DNA from: Marinilabiliales bacterium
Lineage (GTDB): Bacteria > Bacteroidota > Bacteroidia > Bacteroidales > F082
Length of the DNA: 37,419 bases
Reading direction: 5' to 3'
Assembly (NCBI GenBank): GCA_002869365.1
Contig: PKTA01000096.1
Location: 2,149-39,567, forward strand
Shown piece by piece: positions 25,615 to 33,770 of the stretch. The notes below the pieces were generated by a model. That model had not been told where the DNA came from. It ran no database searches and saw only the letters and a list, made by a program, of their open reading frames with translations. A program made the position numbers and the translations under genes. Numbering within the stretch: the first letter of the stretch is position 1; each line of letters opens with the position of its first letter.

Positions 25615-26325
25615 TTATTGTTGACTTTCAATATTATCGTTGTCAGCCTGAAATTTAAAGCCTATTCTTTTTCCTGTTTTTATTGAAATAGTGTCGAGAG
25701 TGTTTTTAATAAGGTGTACTGAAATCTCTTGTTGAGTTTCGTAAGGAGGACAAAGTAAGTCGAAGTTTAATGTATAGTCGATTGCTGCTGCAGCTATTTC
25801 AGTAATACTCTTTTCGGTAATAATATTCTCTCCAAAGTTATTGTAAATGAAACCCAACTCTTTCTTGCCTTCTACAAAATAGTGTTTTTCATTATTTATG
25901 AAAACTCTGCCTATTAAATAGCCTAAATCATTAACTCTGTTGTATTTAAATGAGTCGGCAAGGAAATTGTAAATATAAATTACACCACAATATGATCGAT
26001 TCGGATTATCCTTAATATATGATGTGTGCATAACCGAATGTTTTCGAGGAAATTCAAACACATTGGTATGCATCATAAAAAGCAATATGTCGCCACCAAA
26101 CTTAACTTCCAATTCAAATTTTCCGTTTTGCTTAAATTCAAAGTTTAATTCTTCTTTGTTTTCAAGTTTCTGAGTAGATTTTTTATAATTACTTTCGATA
26201 TTCTCAAGTACATTTTTAAGTATTTGAAAAGCATCAAAAGTATTACTATAAACTTCTTGCTTTAGTTTTGATTTGGAATAAATCCTTGAAAAAAGATCCT
26301 GTTGTTCCGAATTTGATTTTGCCAT
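25615..26325 (-). CDS. Unrecognised cytoplasmic protein, 236 residues, next to porT
   Basis: I do not recognise this protein. It has no signal peptide or membrane segment. It starts with a hydrophilic helical region (about 1-65, rich in lysine, glutamate and asparagine). A mixed region of predicted strands follows, including FELEVKFGGDILLFMMHTNVF and YCGVIYIYNFLADSF, and a more helical part ITEKSITEIAAAAIDYTLNFD. The C-terminal 13 residues are acidic and polar. It begins nine bases after porT on the same strand, so it is probably co-transcribed. Codon use looks like that of its neighbours. A role connected with envelope biogenesis or type IX secretion would be guilt by association only. Confidence 0.75.
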   Translation of the reverse strand: MAKSNSEQQDLFSRIYSKSKLKQEVYSNTFDAFQILKNVLENIESNYKKSTQKLENKEELNFEFKQNGKFELEVKFGGDILLFMMHTNVFEFPRKHSVMHTSYIKDNPNRSYCGVIYIYNFLADSFKYNRVNDLGYLIGRVFINNEKHYFVEGKKELGFIYNNFGENIITEKSITEIAAAAIDYTLNFDLLCPPYETQQEISVHLIKNTLDTISIKTGKRIGFKFQADNDNIESQQ

Positions 26326-26334
26326 ATTATAGTC

Positions 26335-27105
26335 TTATTCAAAAGTAAACGAAAGTAGGAAAATTTTAGAATTTAAATGATCAATAGAATCCGTATATAA
26401 ATTTCCTTCTCTCTTTATCAAATCGAATAAACCATAACCCATGCGTATTTCTGTTCCAAATTTAAAATAATTGGTATAAAAATCAACACCTACCCCAACC
26501 TCAGCAAGCATATCATGTTTGTTAATTTTTACAGAAACATCATTCAGGTTCTTTTCTGCTTTTTTCTGTGATGCTAAATCCAAAGTATATTTCATGCCAC
26601 CGGTAACGTAGGCAGCGAAATTATTCAGCCTGTGTGAACGGTATTTTACAAATAATGGGAATTCAATAAGTGTGGAGGTAATGCTTTTTTGTACTTCCAA
26701 ATATGTGGATTCCCCATCTTTATATGATAAAATTCCATAATTTATCATTCTTTCTCCAAAAGAAAGCGATGGCACAAACCTTAAATCAAAATGTTTCGAT
26801 AATCTTAAATTACCTAATATACCAATGGTAAATCCCGGAGTACCTTCAGATGTAACATTATATACATAAAGTGAGTCGGCAAAAATATCGGGGCTTTGTT
26901 CTTTGTTCCATTTAATAAACGATAGGTTGTCGACTGGTTTTATGTTGAAAACCAGGTTGTTAGCCGCTAAGATAAAACCAAAATGATAAGGTGACTGATC
27001 GTAATTTGGCAGGTTTAACACTTTTCTTTTTTGAGAATAGGCATTAAACCCGATGAATATCGTTAAACTTAAAATTAAAACTTTACGTATTATTGATTTC
27101 TTCAA
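26335..27105 (-). CDS. porT: PorT, type IX secretion system outer-membrane beta-barrel protein
   Basis: The 256-residue protein has a signal peptide (about 1-24, ending AYSQ) followed by alternating strands typical of an eight-stranded outer-membrane barrel (outer-membrane-beta-barrel_2 type). It ends with the aromatic strand KIFLLSFTFE. PorT (SprT in gliding Flavobacteria) is needed for type IX secretion. The call is supported by its place directly downstream of ubiE/menG, the same pairing seen in other Bacteroidota. It is separated from ubiE by 82 bases containing its own candidate -7 element. The alternative is a generic PorT-family barrel with another role. Together with PorX in this window it suggests an active type IX secretion system. 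Confidence 0.82.
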   Translation of the reverse strand: MKKSIIRKVLILSLTIFIGFNAYSQKRKVLNLPNYDQSPYHFGFILAANNLVFNIKPVDNLSFIKWNKEQSPDIFADSLYVYNVTSEGTPGFTIGILGNLRLSKHFDLRFVPSLSFGERMINYGILSYKDGESTYLEVQKSITSTLIEFPLFVKYRSHRLNNFAAYVTGGMKYTLDLASQKKAEKNLNDVSVKINKHDMLAEVGVGVDFYTNYFKFGTEIRMGYGLFDLIKREGNLYTDSIDHLNSKIFLLSFTFE

Positions 27106-27154
27106 TTTCTTATTTTTTTAGTTAACGGTTTAAATTGAATCTTATTACGGCCGG

Positions 27155-27162
27155 CAAAAATA
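27155..27162 (-). promoter_or_regulatory. Candidate -7 element for porT
   Basis: TATTTTTG on the minus strand matches TAnnTTTG about 50 bases before the porT start, in the 82-base gap after ubiE. No clear -33 partner is seen at 19 bases. Confidence 0.35.
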
Positions 27163-27187
27163 ATTTTTTTATTGAATAAACATAAAA

Positions 27188-27898
27188 TTATGCCAGAGCA
27201 GTATATAAAGTGGCTATGCCAAATGTTAATCTTTTCTGAGCAGTATTTTTGAAACTTGCTTTTTTTAATTCGTTTAAAAATTCCTCTCCTTCAGCAAACT
27301 TCTGAACCGATTCGGGTAAATATGTATAAGCAGAATCGTGGCTCGAAACTACTTTCCCAAATAATGGTAGGATAGATTTAAAATAGAAATTATATAAGTT
27401 TTTGAAAGGGAATTTGTTAGGTTTTGAAAATTCAAGAACTGCCAGCATTCCTCCAGGTTTTAAAACCCTGTTCATCTCCTTTAATCCGGCTTGCAGGTTT
27501 TCATAATTTCTAACACCAAAGGCAACGGTAACAGCATCAAATGTTTGACTGTCAAATCTTAGATTTTCAGAATCGCCAACCTCAAGTTGAATGATATTAT
27601 TCAATTTTTTCTTTTTAATCTTCTCTTTTCCAATGTTTAACATCCCTTCAGCAATGTCTACGCCAATTATGGAATCGGGATTTAACGAGGCTAATTCAAT
27701 AGCAAGATCAGCAGTTCCGGTGGCCACATCCAGAATTTTTTTAGGCTTCGCGGCAGCCAATGTTCGCCTGAGTTTTTTTCTCCATATAATATCAATACCC
27801 ATGGAGAGAAAATGATTTAAAAAATCGTATTTGTGAGCAATGTCGTTAAACATCTTCTCAACCTTTACTTTTTTGCCTTTATTGCTTTCTTGCTCCAT
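27188..27898 (-). CDS. ubiE: Demethylmenaquinone methyltransferase UbiE/MenG
   Basis: This is an S-adenosylmethionine-dependent methyltransferase that makes menaquinone from demethylmenaquinone, the last step of the pathway. In Bacteroidota, which lack ubiquinone, only the menaquinone reaction matters. The 236-residue protein has the UbiE opening FNDIAHKYDFLNHFLSMGID, the SAM-binding motif LDVATGTADLAIELA (56-70), GVDIAEGML, and the family signature VAFGVRNYENLQAGLKEMNRVLKPGG. It starts two bases after the heptose kinase gene and precedes porT. Its product quinol would be the substrate of the ActABCD complex encoded at the left end of the window. Confidence 0.95.
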   Translation of the reverse strand: MEQESNKGKKVKVEKMFNDIAHKYDFLNHFLSMGIDIIWRKKLRRTLAAAKPKKILDVATGTADLAIELASLNPDSIIGVDIAEGMLNIGKEKIKKKKLNNIIQLEVGDSENLRFDSQTFDAVTVAFGVRNYENLQAGLKEMNRVLKPGGMLAVLEFSKPNKFPFKNLYNFYFKSILPLFGKVVSSHDSAYTYLPESVQKFAEGEEFLNELKKASFKNTAQKRLTFGIATLYTALA

Positions 27899-27900
27899 AA

Positions 27901-28917
27901 CTATCTGGTAAGTAAATTTATTACCTCACTTTGTAATTTGCTTTTGTCAATAGGCACTACGCCAACTTCTTCACAAACCAAACCTCCTGCAAGATTTGAA
28001 ATTGCAGCCATTTCTACTACTTCTGTCTGGCATGCTAAACATAATGAGGCAACACTAATTACTGTATCGCCTGCTCCCGACACATCGGTTATATTTCTGT
28101 AATGTGCTCCTAAAGTGGTTGATTCATAATTTAAATCCTCTTTTTCCCATCTTACAAAAACACCTTTTTCCGACAATGTGTTTAATATAATTTTTGCACT
28201 TAGTTTTTGCTGTAGTATTGCTACTGCCTCCTCAATTTCAAGTTTATTATTTAAATTTATATCAATGTTCAGCCCTTCTTTAATTTCCTTTAAATTTGGT
28301 TTGAAGAGATTTACATTCTTGTAGTCGAGAAAGTTGTTTTTCTTCGGATCAACAACAACCGGAATATTAACTGAAATTGCCAGTTCAACAACTTTGCTTA
28401 TAAGTTCTTTATCAATAACTCCTTTATCGTAGTCTTGAAAAATTATCACGTCAATACCCTCATTATTAATTATTTGAGTAATTATTTCAAGGAGTTTTAG
28501 ATGATCTTCTTCATCTAGTGACGACTTAATTTCTTCGTCAACTCTAAGCATTTGAGTATTATTGCCAATAACTCTGAATTTGGTGGTTGTAAGCCTTTTG
28601 TTGCTTTTAATTATGCCCGTTGTTGGCAACTTTTGATTAATCATTAAATTCAGATAATCATCGCCTTTTTTGTCATTGCCAATTACTGAACACAAATATG
28701 GCTCAGCACCCAGGGCTTTTATATTTAATCCTACGTTTGCGGCACCACCCAATCGGTCTTCTCTTTTTGATACTTCAACAACAGGAACAGGAGCCTCCGG
28801 TGAAATTCTATTTACTTTGCCCCAAATATAAGAGTCAACCATTACATCACCGATAATAATAACTTTTTTATCGTTGAACTCATTAAATAAATGTGAAACT
28901 GATTCAGTTGTTAGCAT
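27901..28917 (-). CDS. D-glycero-beta-D-manno-heptose-7-phosphate kinase (HldE/RfaE domain I)
   Basis: This PfkB-family sugar kinase phosphorylates heptose-7-phosphate at C1 for the ADP-heptose used in LPS core. From the ATG at 28917 it has 338 residues, with IIGDVMVDSYIWG, RISPEAPVPVVEV and GGAANVGLNIKALG near the N-terminus. DPKKNNF and the catalytic SGAGDT (Asp284 in this numbering) follow. It lacks the nucleotidyltransferase domain of E. coli HldE, so that activity must be encoded elsewhere. An in-frame ATG at 28965 would add 16 residues, but a TACATTTG promoter element at 28943-28950 lies inside that extension, favouring the shorter start. The next gene, ubiE, starts two bases after its stop. 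Confidence 0.9.
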   Translation of the reverse strand: MLTTESVSHLFNEFNDKKVIIIGDVMVDSYIWGKVNRISPEAPVPVVEVSKREDRLGGAANVGLNIKALGAEPYLCSVIGNDKKGDDYLNLMINQKLPTTGIIKSNKRLTTTKFRVIGNNTQMLRVDEEIKSSLDEEDHLKLLEIITQIINNEGIDVIIFQDYDKGVIDKELISKVVELAISVNIPVVVDPKKNNFLDYKNVNLFKPNLKEIKEGLNIDINLNNKLEIEEAVAILQQKLSAKIILNTLSEKGVFVRWEKEDLNYESTTLGAHYRNITDVSGAGDTVISVASLCLACQTEVVEMAAISNLAGGLVCEEVGVVPIDKSKLQSEVINLLTR

Positions 28918-28942
28918 TTTTATCTTTTCAATTTTTCGAATG

Positions 28943-28950
28943 CAAATGTA
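28943..28950 (-). promoter_or_regulatory. Candidate -7 element for the heptose kinase-ubiE operon
   Basis: TACATTTG on the minus strand matches TAnnTTTG, 25 bases before the ATG at 28917. It lies downstream of the alternative ATG at 28965, so transcripts from here could use only the shorter start. The -33 element is not obvious. Confidence 0.4.
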
Positions 28951-29006
28951 ATAAACCTGATTCAATCAGGAACCTAAGTTAAGATAGTTTACATTTTTAT
29001 TTTGAA

Positions 29007-30968
29007 TTAATGTTTTGTTGTCAAGTTGTTAGTCCGCATTCGTTGGCTGTATTCCTGAATATACGCTTTTAAAATATTCTCAAGTTCGCTGGCAATTTCA
29101 GGTTTTTCTTCTAGCAGATTAGTTTTATGCTCCAAATCATGTTTTTCGTAAATAGCAGTAGGGTTTTCTCCGTTAAATAACAGGCAGTAATTTCCTTTTG
29201 TGATTTGAAAAAGGCCATTAACATAATGAAAGGCAGCATGCACTGCAGTTGAATCAAATGCACTATTTCCAAATGCGAGATAATTATCATCATAATTTAA
29301 AAGATCCAAAAGGCTTGGCATAATATCCGATTGATGAAATGTGTTGCTGTAAACACCTGTAAGAGATGTGTCGCCTGGAGCATAAAACAATATGGGAATT
29401 GCATAACGGCCTGATGTATTTTTATAATATTTCAATAAATCACTATCAGGAAGATTTCCTTTCTCTTCAATATTATTATTGTCTGTTGGAATTACCGACT
29501 GAGCTGGGTGATCAGCGGAGATCACAAAAATTGTATTCTTATACCAGTCTTTTTTTGACGCCTCCTTAAAGAAATTTCTTAAGGCATTATCGGTATATCT
29601 GACAACTCTGTGAATGCGAAGGGGACCTTCATCAAAAATGGTATCATATTTTGGAGGTAGAGAATAGGGGTAATGCGAACTCAACGTAAATTCCATTGCG
29701 AAAAAAGGTTGTTGCATTTCATCAACTTTAGAAATCATAAACTGAAGGAATGGCTCATCGTATATTCCCCAATAACCGTCATAGTCAAAGTCGTTATCAT
29801 ATTCGGTACGCCCATAATATTTGTCGAAACCTAAGAAAGTAACAAAACCGTCAAGCCCGAGTGTTCCGTTTGTACCTCCATGAAAAAATGCAGTTTCATA
29901 AGATTTTTTCTCCAGCAAATCGGCAAGAGAAGTGTATTTGTTATTTCCATAAACAGAAGTAATTATCGGGTCGTCGATTAGACAAGGTATTGAGGTTACT
30001 GCACTTGGAATGGCGTCCATTGATCGATATCCACTTGAAAAAGCATTTGTAAACACTAAAGAATTCCCTATTAAAGAATCAAGAAAGGGGGTATATCCTT
30101 TATAGTTATTTAAACTTCCTACATATTCTTTGGAGAAACTCTCCAGCAATATTATAACAATGTTTTTGTTTTGGAAGGTTTTATCGGGTTCGCCGTCTTT
30201 CTTTAGTTTATAGTAATCGGTTAGTTTCTTATTATCGAAATATTTTAAATCTTTTACCTCATTATGACCATATGTCGTCATCAGAGTAAAAGGTGTATTT
30301 AATATTAAAGGAACCTTTTTGGCATCGCTATATTTTGTGGCGTGCATTATTGATAGAGGTCGTAGTTGAAAACCTCCACGTGCACCTATGAGGCTGATCC
30401 CTAATATTAACGACATCAAAAGAAATTTATAAATGAAGTTCTTAAAATTCAGTTTATACTGTGGCTTTTCAAGTTTTTTAAACCTTTTGTAGGGAATATT
30501 TAGTATGAAAACAATTGGAATAATTAGAATTGGAACAAACCAATAATCAATAGCAAACTTTGGTAGTAGTTTTAAAACATCATCACTGATAAAAATAAAC
30601 TTTACCACATCGATTGTGGATCTTTTTTGTGTGAAATGGAAAAATATAGAGTCGCCCAGGTTTATGCTTATCAAGAGAGTATTTATGATTATATAAAGTA
30701 TACTGATTGATAGTTGCAAATATCTATTGTAATACAGTTTTCCCAAAGGTAAAGTATGGGCAAGAATTATTATGAGGTTAAAATATATAATTACCGATAT
30801 ATCAAATCGTATTCCTATAAAAAACAGGCGTGCAATTTCAATAATCGAAACATCAGAAAATAGTGAGTAATTATAAATGTAAAAAAATAATCTGCTTAAG
30901 CTGAAGAGAATCAGCAGTAGTCCTAGTTTTTCTAATAGTCTGAGTATTCTAAATCTGTATTCTCTCAA
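29007..30968 (-). CDS. LtaS-like membrane phosphotransferase (alkaline phosphatase/sulfatase superfamily)
   Basis: The 653-residue protein has five membrane segments in about the first 200 residues, then an extracytoplasmic sulfatase-fold domain (about 265-600), like lipoteichoic acid synthase and OpgB. Metal and active-site candidates are Glu276 (LLESFSKEY), Asp486-His487 (VISADHP) and His432 (SSHYPY). The nucleophile position, threonine in Gram-positive LtaS, appears to be Ser316 in SSGYRSMDAIPS. Gram-negatives make no classical lipoteichoic acid, so the likely role is transfer of phosphoglycerol, phosphoethanolamine or a similar group to an envelope glycan or lipid. It starts three bases after the aminotransferase gene, so the two form an operon. 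Confidence 0.87.
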   Translation of the reverse strand: MREYRFRILRLLEKLGLLLILFSLSRLFFYIYNYSLFSDVSIIEIARLFFIGIRFDISVIIYFNLIIILAHTLPLGKLYYNRYLQLSISILYIIINTLLISINLGDSIFFHFTQKRSTIDVVKFIFISDDVLKLLPKFAIDYWFVPILIIPIVFILNIPYKRFKKLEKPQYKLNFKNFIYKFLLMSLILGISLIGARGGFQLRPLSIMHATKYSDAKKVPLILNTPFTLMTTYGHNEVKDLKYFDNKKLTDYYKLKKDGEPDKTFQNKNIVIILLESFSKEYVGSLNNYKGYTPFLDSLIGNSLVFTNAFSSGYRSMDAIPSAVTSIPCLIDDPIITSVYGNNKYTSLADLLEKKSYETAFFHGGTNGTLGLDGFVTFLGFDKYYGRTEYDNDFDYDGYWGIYDEPFLQFMISKVDEMQQPFFAMEFTLSSHYPYSLPPKYDTIFDEGPLRIHRVVRYTDNALRNFFKEASKKDWYKNTIFVISADHPAQSVIPTDNNNIEEKGNLPDSDLLKYYKNTSGRYAIPILFYAPGDTSLTGVYSNTFHQSDIMPSLLDLLNYDDNYLAFGNSAFDSTAVHAAFHYVNGLFQITKGNYCLLFNGENPTAIYEKHDLEHKTNLLEEKPEIASELENILKAYIQEYSQRMRTNNLTTKH

Positions 30969-30971
30969 TAT

Positions 30972-32180
30972 TTATTTCAATTTTTCCAATGAGTTTTTAA
31001 TTCTGATTACGGCTTCTTTAATATTATCGATAGATGTTGCATAAGAAATGCGGATACATTCAGGACTTCCAAAAGCATCACCGGCAACCAATGCAACATG
31101 AGCTTCTTCTAACAAATACAAACACATATCGCTACTATCTTTAATTAATCTGTCACCAAATGATTTCCCAAAGTAACTGCTTACATCCGGGAAGAGGTAA
31201 AAGGCGCCACCAGGAACATTTGTTGTTACACCAGGAATTTCTCTTAATAAATCAACTAATAAATCACGTCGTTTTTTAAACTGACTAAGCATAGTTTTTA
31301 ACTCTTCAGAGCCCTCAGGGTTTGTGCTAATGGCTTCTGCTGCAGCTGCTTGCGAAATGGTTGATGCGCCTGATGTGAATTGACCCTGAAGTTTAGTACA
31401 TGCTTTTGCTATCTCCAATGGAGCTGCCATATATCCTATTCTCCAGCCTGTCATGGCAAATCCTTTAGATACACCATTTATCAAAACTACTCTGTCTTTT
31501 AAACTTTCAAATGATGCAAAACTAAAATGACCTCCTTCAAAATTTATCAATTCATAAATTTCATCTGTAATTATTAAAATATCGGGATATTTCTCTAAAA
31601 CTTTAGCGAGATTGTTTATTTCTTCAAATGTATAAACGGCCCCTGTAGGATTGCTTGGAGAGTTAAATAAAAATGCCTTAGTATTATTTGTTATTGCCTT
31701 CTCAAGCTGTTCAGGACTCATTTTAAAGCCATCATCAATTGTTGTAGGAATACTAATCATTTTTCCGCCGGCCAACTGTATCATTTCGGGATACGATACC
31801 CAATAAGGCGAAGGCACTATAACCTCGTCACCATCATTTAAAATGCTCATAAAGATATTTGCCAGTGAATGCTTAGCACCTGTGGAGACTACAATCTGGT
31901 TAACATTATAATCAAGATTGTTGTCTCTTTTTAACTTTTTGCAAATGGCTTCCCGTAATACCGGTAAACCGGGAACAGGCGGATAGTGCGTTAAATTGTT
32001 GTCGATGGCCAATTTTGCAGCTTCTTTAACATTTTCAGGTGTGTTAAAATCAGGCTCACCTATACTAAGAGGTATTATATCAATTCCTTTTTCCTTTAGT
32101 TCGCGGCTCATCTCAGTCATTTTTAATGTTGCCGAGACAGACATTTTTAGAACTCTATCAGATAATAAGTTTTTTACCAT
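30972..32180 (-). CDS. Class I/II pyridoxal-phosphate aminotransferase (aspartate aminotransferase type)
   Basis: This is a fold-type I aminotransferase of 402 residues, the AspC/PatA-like subgroup Igamma found in Bacteroidota. It shows LSIGEPDFNTP (38-48), the STGAKHSLANIF cofactor-binding segment, SPSNPTG (174-180), TDEIYE (205-210) with the cofactor-binding aspartate, the Schiff-base Lys239 in NGVSKGFAMTGWRIGY, and ECIRISYA near the C-terminus with the substrate-binding arginine. Aspartate/2-oxoglutarate is the most likely substrate pair, but specificity cannot be fixed from motifs. Start ATG 32180 has a -7 element 26 bases upstream. The LtaS-like gene follows after three bases. Confidence 0.92.
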   Translation of the reverse strand: MVKNLLSDRVLKMSVSATLKMTEMSRELKEKGIDIIPLSIGEPDFNTPENVKEAAKLAIDNNLTHYPPVPGLPVLREAICKKLKRDNNLDYNVNQIVVSTGAKHSLANIFMSILNDGDEVIVPSPYWVSYPEMIQLAGGKMISIPTTIDDGFKMSPEQLEKAITNNTKAFLFNSPSNPTGAVYTFEEINNLAKVLEKYPDILIITDEIYELINFEGGHFSFASFESLKDRVVLINGVSKGFAMTGWRIGYMAAPLEIAKACTKLQGQFTSGASTISQAAAAEAISTNPEGSEELKTMLSQFKKRRDLLVDLLREIPGVTTNVPGGAFYLFPDVSSYFGKSFGDRLIKDSSDMCLYLLEEAHVALVAGDAFGSPECIRISYATSIDNIKEAVIRIKNSLEKLK

Positions 32181-32205
32181 TTCAAATCCTTTTTTAAAGA
32201 GTTGG

Positions 32206-32213
32206 CAAATATA
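32206..32213 (-). promoter_or_regulatory. Candidate -7 element for the aminotransferase-LtaS operon
   Basis: TATATTTG on the minus strand matches TAnnTTTG, 25 bases before the aminotransferase ATG. No clear -33 partner is seen. The remaining bases to 32397 are AT-rich and show no further feature. Confidence 0.4.
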
Positions 32214-32397
32214 AAGGAAATAATACTTTGTGAAATACTTAACACACTTAAGTTTTTGAACAATCTTATTGTCAGTGATTGTTATAAGTTTTACAACAAA
32301 ATAATGTATAGTTGATTAATTATTGTGATTAGCATAATAAACAGATAAATGGTTTATAAGGTATATTATTGAATATTAGCATATTAAATATTATTCA

Positions 32398-32424
32398 CAT
32401 TGTTGTGATCAATTATTAACAATG
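32398..32424. promoter_or_regulatory. Inverted repeat just upstream of the alpha-oxoamine synthase promoter
   Basis: CATTGTT (32398-32404) and AACAATG (32418-32424) form a 7-base inverted repeat around 13 bases that include TGATCA. It ends one base before the TTTG of the downstream promoter, a usual place for a regulator site. A chance occurrence in AT-rich DNA is possible. Confidence 0.25.
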
Positions 32425-32425
32425 G

Positions 32426-32456
32426 TTTGATGGATAGGATAATAATCATATTTTTG
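32426..32456 (+). promoter_or_regulatory. Promoter of the alpha-oxoamine synthase gene, complete -33/-7 match
   Basis: TTTG (32426-32429), exactly 19 bases, then TATTTTTG (32449-32456) match the Bacteroidota promoter consensus. The -7 element ends 24 bases before the ATG at 32481. Confidence 0.7.
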
Positions 32457-32480
32457 CGCTTTAATTCTAAATAGATAAAA

Positions 32481-33728
32481 ATGGATATTTTTGATAAGTG
32501 CGAAAACGCAATGGGCCCATTAGGAAAATATGCCAATCAGGCGGAGGGTTATTATGTTTTTCCAAAACTTGAAGGAGAAATTTCAAACAAAATGATGTTT
32601 CAGGGCAAGGAGCGTCTCGTTTGGAGTTTAAATAACTATCTTGGTTTAGCAAACAATCCTGAAGTTAGAAAGGCTGATGCACAGGGTGCTGCCGACTGGG
32701 GGATGGCATATCCAATGGGAGCAAGGATGATGTCGGGTCATACAAAATACCATGAAGAACTTGAAGAAAAATTAGCCTCATTTGTTGGACGTGAATCAGC
32801 ATATCTGCTAAATTATGGTTATCAGGGAATGGTCTCCATTATTAATGCTATGGTCGACAGAAAGGACGTTATCGTATACGATTCAGAAGCACATGCTTGT
32901 ATTATCGACGGTATGCGTTTGCATTTTGGTAAACGATTCGTTTATCCACACAACAATATGGAAAACCTTGAAAAAGAATTGCAAAGAGCAACCAAAATTG
33001 TTGAAAAAACAGGTGGAGGAATTCTTGTAATTACTGAAGGTGTTTACGGAATGGCAGGTGATTTAGGGAAACTTGATAAAATAATAGCTTTAAAAGATAA
33101 ATATAAATTCCGCCTGTTTATCGATGATGCTCACGGTTTTGGTACTATGGGACCTACAGGAGCAGGTACTGATGAGCATTTTGGAATTCAGGATGAAGTG
33201 GATATCTATTTCGGAACATTCGCCAAATCGATGGCAGGAATTGGAGGCTTTGTGGCTTCAAACAAAAGTGTTATAAAATATTTGAGATATAATATGCGCT
33301 CTCAAATTTATGCTAAATCGTTGCCAATGCCTATGGTTATTGGAGCCTTGAAACGTCTTGATATGCTTATTAATGAACCAGAGCACAGAGAAAATCTATG
33401 GAAAATTGTAAATGCATTACAATCAGGGCTTCGTAAAAATGGATTAAATCTTGGTAATGCCGAATCGCCGGTAACACCTGTATTTTTAAATGGTGGAGTA
33501 AGTGAAGCAACACAAATTACCTACGACTTGAGAGAAAATTACAATATATTCTGTTCTATAGTTGTATATCCTGTTATTCCTAAAGGGATGATAATGTTGA
33601 GGTTAATTCCAACTGCTGTTCATACTTTAGAAGATGTTGATTATACAATAAAGGCATTTACTGAAATTAAAAACAAGCTCGACAATAACGAGTATGCTCA
33701 TGAATTCAAAGTTCAAACAGCAGATTAA
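32481..33728 (+). CDS. Alpha-oxoamine synthase, serine palmitoyltransferase-like
   Basis: This is a pyridoxal-phosphate enzyme of the alpha-oxoamine synthase group, which condenses an amino acid with an acyl-CoA or acyl-ACP. The 415-residue protein shows NNYLGLANNPEV, PMGARMMSGHTKYHEELE, the ring-stacking His138 in DSEAHACIIDG, IDDAHGFGTMG (214-224) and the Schiff-base Lys249 in GTFAKSMAGIGG. In Bacteroidota such enzymes include serine palmitoyltransferase for sphingolipids, cysteate acyltransferases for sulfonolipids (capnine), and 2-amino-3-ketobutyrate CoA ligase (Kbl). I prefer lipid synthesis because no threonine dehydrogenase is adjacent, but the substrate is not fixed by sequence. It has its own strong promoter, and a membrane protein gene follows after 42 bases. 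Confidence 0.85.
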   Translation: MDIFDKCENAMGPLGKYANQAEGYYVFPKLEGEISNKMMFQGKERLVWSLNNYLGLANNPEVRKADAQGAADWGMAYPMGARMMSGHTKYHEELEEKLASFVGRESAYLLNYGYQGMVSIINAMVDRKDVIVYDSEAHACIIDGMRLHFGKRFVYPHNNMENLEKELQRATKIVEKTGGGILVITEGVYGMAGDLGKLDKIIALKDKYKFRLFIDDAHGFGTMGPTGAGTDEHFGIQDEVDIYFGTFAKSMAGIGGFVASNKSVIKYLRYNMRSQIYAKSLPMPMVIGALKRLDMLINEPEHRENLWKIVNALQSGLRKNGLNLGNAESPVTPVFLNGGVSEATQITYDLRENYNIFCSIVVYPVIPKGMIMLRLIPTAVHTLEDVDYTIKAFTEIKNKLDNNEYAHEFKVQTAD

Positions 33729-33770
33729 ATCTTAACTAAGCCTTACAATAAAATGAGAGTTGGTTGTTAA

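Noticed and set aside
28918-28965. Upstream ATG for the heptose kinase
   Set aside because: A TACATTTG promoter element lies inside the extension, and the added residues are not family-like.
32181-32480. Possible small RNA in the 300-base divergent gap
   Set aside because: Apart from the promoters and the short dyad I saw no stable hairpin with terminator or conserved RNA motif.
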